DNA of 64,000 nt from Orthonyx spaldingii (taxonomy: Eukaryota; Chordata; Aves; Passeriformes; Orthonychidae). Positions 51,949 through 60,862 of the stretch are shown piece after piece. A program made the translations under genes and the position numbers. The notes below the pieces were generated by a model. The model was not told the origin of the DNA. It worked only from the letters and a program-made list of their open reading frames with translations, and searched no databases. Numbering within the stretch: position 1 is the stretch's first letter; the number at the start of each line of letters is the position of its first letter. The stretch is from assembly GCA_013397795.1 (NCBI GenBank), contig VZTJ01003574.1:2585284-2649283 (forward strand), given 5' to 3'.

Positions 51949-54032
51949 CTGAAACAAGACAAGGGGAAGGGAGAGTCTATTATTCTGCACCAAAAACGTG
52001 TGGCTTTGGAGCAGGGCCAGGTGCCAGCTGCAAGATCCTAGAACCATGACAGAACTGGATCCCCTGCCCTAGCGACACCATCCCATGTCCCCTTGGCACC
52101 CACATCTGTCCCCACAGATATCTGAATATTCCTGATATCTGAGATATTCCTACTGCACGGCAAAGCTGCATATCCCCAGCAAGGCCAAACATCTCATGTG
52201 CTTGAGAAGTATGAATCAAGCCTAGCAACACATCCCTTGCCTGGGGAGCATCGGTACCCTCTACTCAGAGAGCTGGAGTAACCCACAGGAGGCAGATGGA
52301 GCTGGAGACAACAGCTCCAGGGAGATGCTGGTGGTTGGGCACAGCACACCCACCTCACTGCCAACTAAACCAGGGAAGGCTGTGCACTCAGGGCAAGGCT
52401 GCAGCCCAGCAGCACATGACCTATTCTCTTCTGCTGTTCTTGTCCTCCTCCCACTAGAAAGTTACATGAATGCAGCCAATGCCAATTTAAGCACAGTCTG
52501 AAGTGCAGGAACTTCCCTTATTGTGAAATTGTTCTTTAGGATCGACAGAAATGCACTTCACTACAAACAAACGCTTGTGTTGGAGGAGACTCTCAGGATG
52601 AATGGTAGCGGGAAGCAGGAATGCAGGCTGGACCAAGAAATGGCGAGAGAACAGCGGCGAAATTTCCCCTCCCTTGCCACCGATTGAAAAGCACACACAC
52701 ACTCATTGTCTCTCGCACAGCCGGAACAGCGTGATCCCTTTATGAATTGACATCTCAGTGCTGAAAGAGGGACACGCCACTGAGAGCACTGAATGCACAC
52801 AAGTACCCAGCGCTGCTTTTACTTCTGGGCAGCCCTATTTGAAGTCAGTCATTTGACTGAGAGCTTGGCGGGGAGCGTAAAGGTGGCAGGAGAAAGAGGA
52901 TCCTCGGGCAAAGCCAGAGGTAAGAGACACTCTGGCACCCTAAGTGCAGGGAAGGGCAAAGAAGATGCAGGCAAAACAAAAATCCAGACCCAAGCCACAA
53001 CAGGTTTTCTGCCCAACCTCCAAAACCAGGCAAGAATTTCCAGTAGGGTGGGCAATCACCGCCCAGTGTCCCCAGCCCTCCCCCCAGGCTCTCCTGTTCA
53101 ACATTTTTCCAGACATTTTTGCCTTTCATCTGACCTGCACGGCATTTCTTGGTGTTTGGTTTTAGAGTGAGGTAATCCTCCATTTCCTGTCATTAACTGG
53201 AAAGCACAAGCTCGGTGTTCACAGAGACATGGGCTGACTGGAGCAGACAGATCCCAAATGCCACATGTCAGCAGGGACACTGCACCTCACCCCTGACGTT
53301 TAACATCGTGCTCATGCAGGAAGTGCAGACAGGACATCAGACAGGTCCCTCTTGCCACACTAAAGCAGCAGCTTCTGACCACAGCCACGTTACTGGAGGG
53401 CAGAAGCTGGGGGCAAAGGAGAGTGTGTGGGAACCAGGGTTTCTGACAGCTGAAGAGCAGCCAAGGATCCACCACTGTTCTGCCCCATTTCAGGCCTTAC
53501 AGCACAGCAAGCGCAAGCCACAGGGTCTGAAACAGGCAACACTGAAAGGGGCTGCACAGGCTTCAGTCTGCAGGTAAAGGTCCCCCTCTCCTTTACCTAA
53601 ACAAGTGTTTTTAATCAGACATGAAGCTATGAGGCTTTTAATAGCTTACAGTGATATTACTGCCATTCACCCCCATAAACAGAGCTGATTAGGCTAATGA
53701 CCATCCTGAGCAAACAGCACAGGTCAGGCTGGAAGTGTACATCCCTGTTCAGCCCAACACACACTTCCCACAGAATAACAAGCAATTCTCAAAGTCAAGG
53801 CTGGCCTGAGAGAAGAGATCTTTCTTCCTCAACCCCACCACCACCAGCCAAAACTGCTGCAGGGGCTGTCTGCAGAGCAGTTTTTCCATCCGAACTCTGC
53901 AGTGTAATTATAATCACTAACTCATTGCGTTGACACTTACCTTAGGAGAAGTATCCATACAAGGAGTTAGTTATGCTAGGGTGACTTACAGCAGGATCCC
54001 AACTAGACTAGCAAATCCCCTTGGGAAAAGAC

Positions 54033-54065
<33 letters not shown>

Positions 54066-57000
54066 CCTGATTTTAACACATTTGGGGCTAAGGAGTTGCT
54101 GGTACCAGTCACACTAACGCAGCTCCCATCAACACTCATCCCCAAGCAGAGCAGGCAAAGGAGTTCCCCGCTGCCTGGGTTCAGCCATTTCACACCAGTG
54201 CAAATCCCCACACAAGGGCGAGAGGCAGCAGGGCCAGTCCAACCACTTGCAGGTAGCTCGGCTGAGGTGCTGCAAGAGGGGCTGAATGTTGGAAGGGGAG
54301 GCCTCCCTGAACCCAGCCAGGGTGACATGCACCAGATGTGCCACCTCACAGTGTGACACTCGGCTGCTGAGCTGATGCTGTGCCCCGGAGAGGTGAGGCT
54401 GGAGACAGCAGCAGCCCTGGGAGGCAGCACACCACATTCCCAAGTGGTGAGTATGAAAAGAGATGTTCTGCCAACTACCTACCAATGAAAGCAATGGCCT
54501 CGGGAAAGAACTGCGAGAGGTTCTGGCTCCAGTGATCTGAGATGGGGATCTGCTTGTACTTGAACTCCCCGTCATGCTCAAACATGTTCGGCAGGTTAGG
54601 AGTCACATTCAGGATGTATTTAATGCCGTATTTGCCCAGGACGTCCAAGTTGGTGGAATCTTTGGCACAGCCCAGGTACAGGTAAGGTAGGATCTGGACC
54701 GGGAAGGCAGGCTGATTGTTGGGGATGGGGCTCCCGTCCGACTCCGTGGCACTGCTGGGCTCCCTGTCGGATTCACCATCCGAGCAATCGGAACTTATCC
54801 GCAGCCCTCCCAGGCCAAGGACCGACGCTGGGGGAGAGTTGCTGGGTGAGGAGCTGTCAAGGTTTGTCTCGCAGTGCTCAGAATATTCAGTCTGAAACTT
54901 GTTAAAGCCACCTGGGAAGGAGGAAAGGAGAGAGGGAAGGGGAGAGGCAGAAAGGGAAAAGAAAAAAAGTTTTATTCTTCAGAATGGGAAATCCTTCTAC
55001 CTGTGAACATATATATGTTACTCAAAGTCTTTACCAGCAAAAAGTTGGTATCCAGTTCAACTTCACACCAAGAAAAGCATCTCCCTGCTCCCTCATCTTC
55101 CTTGGACAAACGGATACTGAGCAAACAGGACTCGCGAAACCAAAGAGTGGTTCTTACAGACTTCAATATTGCTTGTGAAAAATAGGGGCCAAATGTCAAC
55201 CACAAAAAAAACAAATATCCAAAAATAAAATCAATGTCAAGACACAATCTTGCCTTGTTAGCTTTTCAAAAATATGGGTCTGGGGCAGTGTAGGCAAGAG
55301 CTATTATACCACTTAGAAAAGTACAAAAGTATCCATGTCTGAAAAGACAGATTACGGACAACCACCACAGACTCACACCAGGCACTAAAACCCAACGAAA
55401 TAATTCATCTCCAAGCAGGAAAAAAGACCCTAAGTTTTGCCACAGAGTGATCCTCACAACCATTTTATCACTACAAATAGGTTTTGCAACAAAGCAGTGT
55501 CACGGGTTTGTTCTTCACTCAAACCACAGCAGGAGTGCAGACGGATGGGACCCTTCACGTCTGCCCCTAAGTCTTTTTCTCCGGCTCTTCAGCTCAGGAG
55601 CTTGGGAAGGAAGGCAGAGGCAGGGGAGCAAAAACCCCACCGATCTACCTCCTTTCCAGGCAGTATTAAAGTGGAGCTCAGCCATCGGGATCTGACACTG
55701 ACAAATGGTTTAATTAGAAAGGGCTCCTGGAAACTTCGTTAGTGGGTTCGGCGGTTGTGGCGGGGTCACTGAGCAGGACAGACAGCTCCTGCCACATCCA
55801 TTCATGAAAAAGGCTCGTCCTCGCCCTCCTCCTCCCCCCGCGCCGCCAGACAGCGCCGAGGAGCCATTTTGGAATTTTAATTGGAAACATTTCCCACCGA
55901 GGCTCCCGGGAAAAGGCAGAGAAAGGGGCTCAGCTCCTCCCCTGCCCATCGGGGAGAGCTTAGGAGTAACTTCAAAGCCGCTCCTTCCTGCTAGGGATGA
56001 GGACGACGGGGAGAGACGCAGGAATGCAAAGCGAGGGAGCAACGGAGCCCACGGGGAAACCCCAAACCGGGACGGGATGATGGGATGGGACACTCGCCCA
56101 CGGGCTGGGATCGGAGGGTCGAGGGGGAAAGGGATCAACCCCTGTGCTGGGCCCCCACCATGTTTTCGAAGGAGGCGTGTGCGGGCTGCGCAGCCCTGAG
56201 GGCTGGACCCCAAATACCCGCCTGTCCCCCTGCCACCCCACCCCGCTACCAGGGCTCCCCAAAAAGGGTCTATTAAGGAACAGTCGTGTTTTTTAAAGAG
56301 CCGCAAGTGGCAACTTTCTTGACCACTCTCTCCCCCGCTCTCCTGTTATTCGTGCCTCAAACCCGCCACCCAGCGACCGCACTGGGAGCGCTGGGAGGAT
56401 GGGAAGGGTCCCAGCAGCCCAGCTGTGGGCTCTGCTCTGCCCGCTGCGATCTTTCAAAACGGCCAAAAAACCCCCCAAAAACCAAAGCACGGCCAGCCCT
56501 GACGGAGGGGCGTGTGCGGAGTGCGGGGCTCGGCTCCCCGCTCCCCATCGCCCTGCCCCGGGGGAGCGGCCGGGCTGCCCCTTCCCAGATCCGCGGCATT
56601 GCCGGCAAAGGAGGAGGAGAACCCAAGCGCTCGCTTTTTGGGTATGGAGGGAGGTAAAATAAAAACATGGGAGGGCTCTCCTGCCCCCCAAAATCCGCTC
56701 ATCCCTTCCGGAGGGGCTGGAGAGGAGCCTGGCGCCGGCGCGGGGAAGCCCCGAAAGGCTCCGGGGAGCGGAGGCGAGGGGCGCCCGGCGCTGCCCAGCC
56801 GGGGTCGGCTTGGGACGGGGCAGCCCCGGAGGGGCCGGCGGGGCTGGGGGGCTCCTCCCGCCGCTACCGGGGAGGCGACGCAGGAAGAAGCGGGGCGCTC
56901 CCGGCCGCTTCCAGCCTGCGACCATTTTGTGCGGGGGATTAAAGCGGGATGCAGAGGAGGGAGAAAAATATATTGAGAAAAATAAATCAGGCAAAGGGCA

Positions 57001-57565
57001 CGAGGGAAGGAAGCAAAACAAGCCAGCCACCTCCGTCCGGCCAGGGGATGGACACCCCGGAGATGCAGCGGCCGGTCAGGGGCTGCCGCAGGGGGCACGG
57101 ACAAGGGCTGCGGGAGCGGGACGGGGCTGGAGGGAGGGCGAGGGGCACCTCACCTTTCAGGTAATAGGCTTTGCAGCCGTCATCGCGCAGCTTCTGGAGC
57201 AGGAGCCCCAGGACGGAGGTGGCGGCACCGCTGTCCTGCCAGTCGGCGGTGGCCTCGTCGTAGAGCAGCACGGTGTCGGCCTTGCAGCGCTTAACGAAGC
57301 GCTCCTTGTCCTCGTGGTTGGGGATGATGGAGCGGATGGGCAGGTTGCCCTTCTTGAGGCGGCGCAGCATGAGCCCGGGGATGGCCAGGTTGATGGCCGT
57401 CTCGATGTGCGAGCTCTCGAACAGCTCGTGGGGGCGGCAGTCGAGCAGCAGCAGCGAGCGGCCGCCGCCCGACTCCAGCTCCTCCTGCAGCCACTCCGCG
57501 CTCTTGCACGGCATCGCCGCAGCCATGGGCGCCCGCGGGGAGCTCCCCCAGACCTGCGTTTTCAT
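51641..57565 (-). CDS. DUSP7: DUSP7, dual-specificity MAP kinase phosphatase (three coding exons joined)
   Basis: DUSP7 (MKP-X/PYST2) dephosphorylates the Thr and Tyr of the ERK1/2 activation loop in the cytoplasm. Joining 57565-57154, 54911-54483 and 51948-51641 gives 1149 nt, or 382 residues plus TGA. Seen in the translation: a non-catalytic rhodanese/CDC25-like domain at about residues 18-150, with the LDCRPHELFESSHIE (CH2A) segment at 41-55; the kinase-interaction motif LMLRRLKKGN at 65-74; a Ser/acid-rich linker at about 157-203; and the phosphatase domain at about 205-350. The phosphatase domain has general acid D263 in SDHWSQN and the HCLAGISRS loop (H293, C294, R300). The C-terminus NTLEST and the phrase SAEWLQEELE favour DUSP7 over its paralogue DUSP6. 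From memory the human protein is about 419 residues; the shortfall lies mainly in an Ala/Gly-rich N-terminal stretch that is absent here. All splice sites are canonical and no frame break is seen. Confidence 0.97.
51949..54482 (-). other. DUSP7 intron 2
   Basis: The intron is 2534 bp with a GTAGGT donor and a TTGTTTCAG acceptor. A 15-unit AC/GT dinucleotide repeat lies about 420 nt downstream of exon 2. The remainder is unremarkable unique sequence, and I see no additional exon or transposon in it. Confidence 0.9.
54034..54063. repeat. (AC)15 microsatellite in DUSP7 intron 2
   Basis: There are fifteen uninterrupted AC units. On the transcript strand this is a GU repeat about 420 nt downstream of the exon 2 donor. 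It is probably polymorphic. Confidence 0.95.
54483..54911 (-). CDS. DUSP7: DUSP7 exon 2: linker and N-terminal half of the phosphatase domain
   Basis: The acceptor is TTCCCAG|GTGGC and the donor is ATTG|GTAGGT. The 429 nt complete Gly138, encode residues 139-280 and give the first base of Asp281. They read GGFNKFQTEYSEHCET, then a Ser/Pro/acid linker with GLGGLRISSDCSDGESD, then the start of the catalytic domain (FPVQILPYLYLGCAKDSTN, residues 207-225). The general-acid loop ISDHWSQNLSQFFPEA carries D263. There is no ATG near the exon start, so the exon is easily missed when only ATG-initiated frames are considered. I translated it completely by hand and found no stop. Confidence 0.96.
54912..57153 (-). 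other. DUSP7 intron 1
   Basis: The intron is 2242 bp with a GTGAGG donor and a TTCCCAG acceptor, in phase 1. Its 5' half (about 55.8-57.15 kb) belongs to the CpG island. Its 3' end carries an unusually long pyrimidine tract. Open frames in the GC-rich part on both strands look like by-products of base composition, and no coding similarity was recognised in them. Confidence 0.9.
54914..54970 (-). promoter_or_regulatory. Extended polypyrimidine tract at the intron 1 acceptor
   Basis: On the minus strand almost all of about 57 bases before CCCAG are C or T, broken only at the GCC near the middle. Typical vertebrate tracts are 15-25 nt. It should make a strong U2AF-dependent acceptor for exon 2. 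Confidence 0.8.
57154..57565 (-). CDS. DUSP7: DUSP7 exon 1: start codon, rhodanese-like domain and ERK-docking motif
   Basis: This exon encodes residues 1-137 and the first base of Gly138, and ends AAAG|GTGAGG, a standard donor. The chosen ATG (57565-57563) gives MKTQVW, which matches the MKNQL-type start of mammalian DUSP7. Its context is weak (C at -3, A at +4). Two further in-frame ATGs follow: Met14 (57526, C at -3, G at +4) and Met18 (57514, G at -3), the latter heading the conserved MPCKSAEWL segment. The frame stays open upstream as far as the gap at 57677, so an upstream in-frame start cannot be excluded. The exon is very GC-rich. The motif RRLKK at residues 68-72 is the basic ERK-binding patch of this family. 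Confidence 0.96.
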
Positions 57566-57676
57566 GGGGCTCGGCAGCGGCGGCCGCCAGCGCCCGGCCC
57601 GCCGGCCACCCACGCGGCGTCCGGACGCGGCCCCGCTCCGCCGGGTCGGTCTCGCGCTGCGCTGCGCCGGACGCGG

Positions 57677-57855
57677 NNNNNNNNNNNNNNNNNNNNNNNN
57701 NNNNNNNNNNNNNNNNNNNNNNNNNNNNNNNNNNNNNNNNNNNNNNNNNNNNNNNNNNNNNNNNNNNNNNNNNNNNNNNNNNNNNNNNNNNNNNNNNNNN
57801 NNNNNNNNNNNNNNNNNNNNNNNNNNNNNNNNNNNNNNNNNNNNNNNNNNNNNNN
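57677..57855. other. Assembly gap (179 N) in the 5' leader/promoter of DUSP7
   Basis: All 179 bases are N and the flanks on both sides are more than 80 percent G+C by eye. The true length is unknown. The gap hides part of the 5' UTR, probably the transcription start, and any upstream in-frame ATG. Continuous frames that appear to cross it carry no meaning. Confidence 0.99.
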
Positions 57856-57916
57856 GGCACCGCGCACTCGCACCGAGCGCGGCCCCGCCCCCCGGGACCA
57901 CGCCCCCGCGCCCCCG

Positions 57917-58030
57917 CAGCCAATCAGGCGCGGCTGGGGCGGGGCCGGCTGCCCTATATGGGCATGGGCGGGGCCGAGCGCGGCCAAAGAAGGGCGGGGC
58001 GGGGCCGCGGCGGGGGCAGAGCGCGGGAAG
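57917..58030 (-). promoter_or_regulatory. Proximal promoter element cluster (GC boxes, CArG-like element, CCAAT box)
   Basis: Read towards exon 1 on the minus strand: an E2F-like CTTCCCGCGC (58030-58021), GC boxes at 58004-57992 and 57975-57966, a CArG-like core within GCCCATATAGGGC (57963-57951), a further GC box (57946-57937), and a CCAAT box seen as ATTGG (57924-57920). The gap lies 64 nt further on. The spacing of these elements before a GC-rich leader is that of a vertebrate promoter, and the transcription start probably lies in or just beside the gap. The CArG match deviates from CC(A/T)6GG by one position. Confidence 0.6.
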
Positions 58031-58130
58031 GGCCGCGGGAGCCGTCCCGGACCCTCGGGGTCTGTCCCGGACCCCCCTCCCGGACCCCCCGATAAAGCTT
58101 CACGGAAAGGTCCGGCACTGAAGTGACCCG

Positions 58131-60200
58131 GCCCACGGGCCCGTGTGGGTTTAGAGTGGGTCGTGCCCAGCCCTGTTCGGTCCTTGACAGGAACTCACAG
58201 TTCCAAAATAAAATCGACCGAGACTCATTAAGCCTCCGCATTCCCTTTCGTTCTCAGAAGGAGCTACAATGTAGATGTTTTTATCCGTGCATCCTTGTTT
58301 ATTTTTAGAGTCTCTTCCCTGTTGGTATCCACTACTATAAATACAAACCTTTTGTGCTGCAACACTAACATTTCAAGGCAGGAATGTAACTGGAGGCACC
58401 CTTTGGTTTCCTTCCATCTTTTACATTCCTTTTCATGTGAATCAGTCCTCTGGTACCAGAAGTTTTCCGTGCCTCACACAAACTGTTCCTGTTACAAAAT
58501 AGATCTGATCTTTCTCTTTTTAATGAGCAGGATGACATTAAAAACGTGGTTCTGTATGAGCCACTTCTACTGCAGTCTATTTTCACCGTGCAGGCAGTCA
58601 AACATGGGTGGATTGCTCAGAGAGGTTGTGCAATCTCCATCCTCGCTGGTTTTCAAGATCCAACTCAAGGCATCCCCAGGTAAGCTGGCCTGACCCCAGG
58701 GCTGACCCAGCTTTCAGCCAGAGGTTTGACTGGAGCTCATCTCTGGTCCCTTCTCCTACAATCCCTTGCTCTCCAAATTCCCATGGGCATGGGTAGGAGG
58801 GGAAGCCATTCCTTCTCTCCAGTCTGGGACAGATGAGCCATTTCTTTTTTTCTCCCTAACTTCTCATCTCTTTAGCCTCTTAATATGAACTTTGTCAGCA
58901 CACACTGAAGGGAAGAAGCAGGGTCTGTTTCACCAGCAGATGCCCAGGCTCAGCGACCTGACTAGGTCTCCTTAGGTTTTTTTTTTCCCAGCTGGCTAAA
59001 TTTCAAGAACTGGGCTGTACCTTGTGTAACAGGAAATATATCGCTCTTAAAACACTCCCCCACACACAAACAAACACGTGCACACACAGAGCTTAGTTGT
59101 AATGTGGTTGAAAACTCTGCTGTTCAAATGACATTGTCTCTAGGCAAAACTTCAAGCTGATTTGTATTTGAAGACACTTTTCTTCCAGTCAAAATCTGCT
59201 TTTCTCAAAGGCAAGATCTACCACTGAAACTATTACACAGCCATTGTCTCCTCAGTAATCTTTTATATACCCTCAACACATGAAATATCCCAAGAGGGCT
59301 GCATTCCTGTGCCTTTAGTACAAAAGCAGCACTCGGATGTGCAGGGGTCCCTGCCTCCTTTTAGTCTAATTCCTAAGGCTGGATCCCAATGAAAATACCG
59401 ATTTAAGACAGCATTTGAGCACATGCTTAACTTTGAGCACAACGAGCATCTCATTGCAAAACACTCCGTGATTTCAGCGGGACCGTGCTCTGAACCATTC
59501 ATGGATTTCGTTGGCATCAGCAAAATAAATGTCTTGTTCTACATCGCTTTTTTTGTGACTCAAGTGTGCCCAAGAAAGCGGAACAGCAGAAGCTGTCCAC
59601 TTCCCCTTGCCCAGTTTATTTTTACCACTGGTTGCTGTGGGAAGCTATTGTGATTCAGTGTGGCAGTAGGAAGTTCCTAACACTGCTCTTTGCAGCAGAG
59701 GATGTTGAGGTTCTTATGCAAGCCACAGGCACAGTGAAAATAGCTGACCTTTCACAATGTTTATTGGAGCACCTTCAATGCACAAGGGGAACAGCAGCGG
59801 CTTGTGCAAAGAGCTAAAATCTGGGCCTAAAGTCCCTGTTGTGCTGAAAACAGCTCAGAAATCTTATGGGGATCTTTCTGGCGGTGCGAGGGGGGCAGGT
59901 GTAGCCGCCGGCGTGTGGTCCTGTGAAACCAGAAGAGAAACGTTTCACCTCCATTCTGCGGTCGCATCAGCAACCACACGAGTTTCGGGACAGGCTCCAG
60001 ATGCATCACCTGCGGAGACAAGAGCAGATTTCACCCCGAGAAGGGCCAAAGCAAAACAGTGTCACTTAACAGCAGGGTGATATCCTCTGCCTGCCCAGCC
60101 AGGACCTGAGGGACTTTGGAAGAGCTTCCGCTGGCTTCTGCCTGCTCGGGGCTCGCAGGGTAGGGGCGATCCTGGCGGGTGCCCCCGGCAGCCCGCGGGC
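58131..60200. other. Upstream flank of DUSP7 without recognisable gene
   Basis: CpG content drops sharply after 58.13 kb. No divergent first exon is evident on the plus strand, so a bidirectional promoter is not supported. There is a short CA-rich stretch near 59.06-59.09 kb. Nothing else was recognised. Confidence 0.5.
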
Positions 60201-60205
60201 GGGGC

Positions 60206-60239
60206 GGGCAGGGCAGGGCAGGGCAGGGCAGGGCAGGGG
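60206..60239. repeat. (GGGCA)6 pentanucleotide array ending in GGGG
   Basis: Six perfect GGGCA units and a final GGGG make seven G-runs spaced by two bases, following GGGCGGGGC. The pattern satisfies the usual G-quadruplex rule on the plus strand. It lies about 2.6 kb upstream of the DUSP7 start codon. Confidence 0.95.
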
Positions 60240-60240
60240 C

Positions 60241-60266
60241 AGCGCTCGGTGCCAGCGCTCGGTGCC
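60241..60266. repeat. Direct repeat, 13 bp x 2
   Basis: AGCGCTCGGTGCC occurs twice in perfect tandem immediately after the GGGCA array. It probably arose by replication slippage in the same GC-rich patch. Confidence 0.9.
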
Positions 60267-60686
60267 AGCCCGTGGCCGTGCTGCCCTCTGGAGTCAGCCG
60301 CTCCAAAGTGCGCCTCGGCCCAAGGCACCGTCCTGCCGGGCTCGGGGAGTGACATCCCGCCAGAGAATAAATCCCTGCTCTGAAGAGAGCTGTGGGCATT
60401 CCCCAAATCCCCTCCCGCGGACTCCACCTCGACCCGCAAGGTTTCCTGAGACGTGGCTTGCAGACTGGGGCCAGGACGTGGTGTGCCAGCACCTCCTGCA
60501 GCCCAGTGGGGCTGGCAGGGGCTCGGGGGTGTTGGTGGTGTTTGTCTCCCCACCTGCGAGGCTTTGCTGACAGGCAGAAGATCGACACGTGTCCAGAAAT
60601 GAGCAGCTTCCAGCTCAGCCCCCGAAAGCCCCAAGTGCCTGTGACAAGGACAGCACAAAGTGATAACCACTCTACACGTGGATTGA

Positions 60687-60862
60687 TAAAATCATAGAAG
60701 ATCCTGAGTTGGGAGGGCCCCACAAGGATCATTGAGCCCAGCTTCCAGTCCTGCAGGGCACAATCCCAAGAATCCCACCTCATGCCTGAGAGCATTGTCC
60801 AAACCCTTCGTGACCTGCAGCAGGTCTGGTGCCATGACCACTGCCCTGGGGAGCCTGGGCAC
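60687..60862 (-). mobile_element. CR1-type LINE, truncated and degraded 3' fragment
   Basis: Forward-strand landmarks are ATCATAGAAGATCCTGAGTT, then a GGAGGGCCCCACAAGGATCA-type stretch, GAGAGCATTGTCCAAACCCT and CCCTGGGGAGCCTG. These are recognised from memory as the reverse complement of the avian CR1 3' end, with the ATCATAGAA tail unit at the left, so the element is on the minus strand. Similarity fades after GAGCCTG, which indicates 5' truncation or decay. No coding capacity remains. Confidence 0.85.

Larger units (their letters stand above)
55780..58130. promoter_or_regulatory. CpG island spanning DUSP7 promoter, exon 1 and 5' intron 1
   Basis: CpG dinucleotides are frequent from about 55.8 to 58.13 kb and scarce on both sides. 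The island covers all of exon 1 and is centred on the assembly gap. This fits a broadly expressed or immediate-early gene promoter. The limits were set by eye. Confidence 0.85.

Noticed and set aside
56293..57104. Minus-strand frames of over 200 codons in DUSP7 intron 1
   Set aside because: They lie within the CpG island between two well-defined splice sites, are rich in Pro, Arg, Ala and Gly, and overlap similar frames on the opposite strand. This looks like base composition rather than coding.
51641..57565. Assignment as DUSP6 rather than DUSP7
   Set aside because: The N-terminal MKTQ start, SAEWLQEELE, the IIPNHEDKERF stretch and the NTLEST C-terminus match DUSP7 as I remember it; DUSP6 differs at each of these points.
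56810..58126. Very long plus-strand frames (up to 438 codons) opposite DUSP7 exon 1
   Set aside because: They run through 179 N and are antisense shadows of GC-rich exon 1 and its promoter. Very GC-rich DNA has few stop triplets.
58131..59000. Divergent gene sharing the DUSP7 promoter
   Set aside because: CpG content collapses after 58.13 kb and no first exon or coding similarity is seen on the plus strand.
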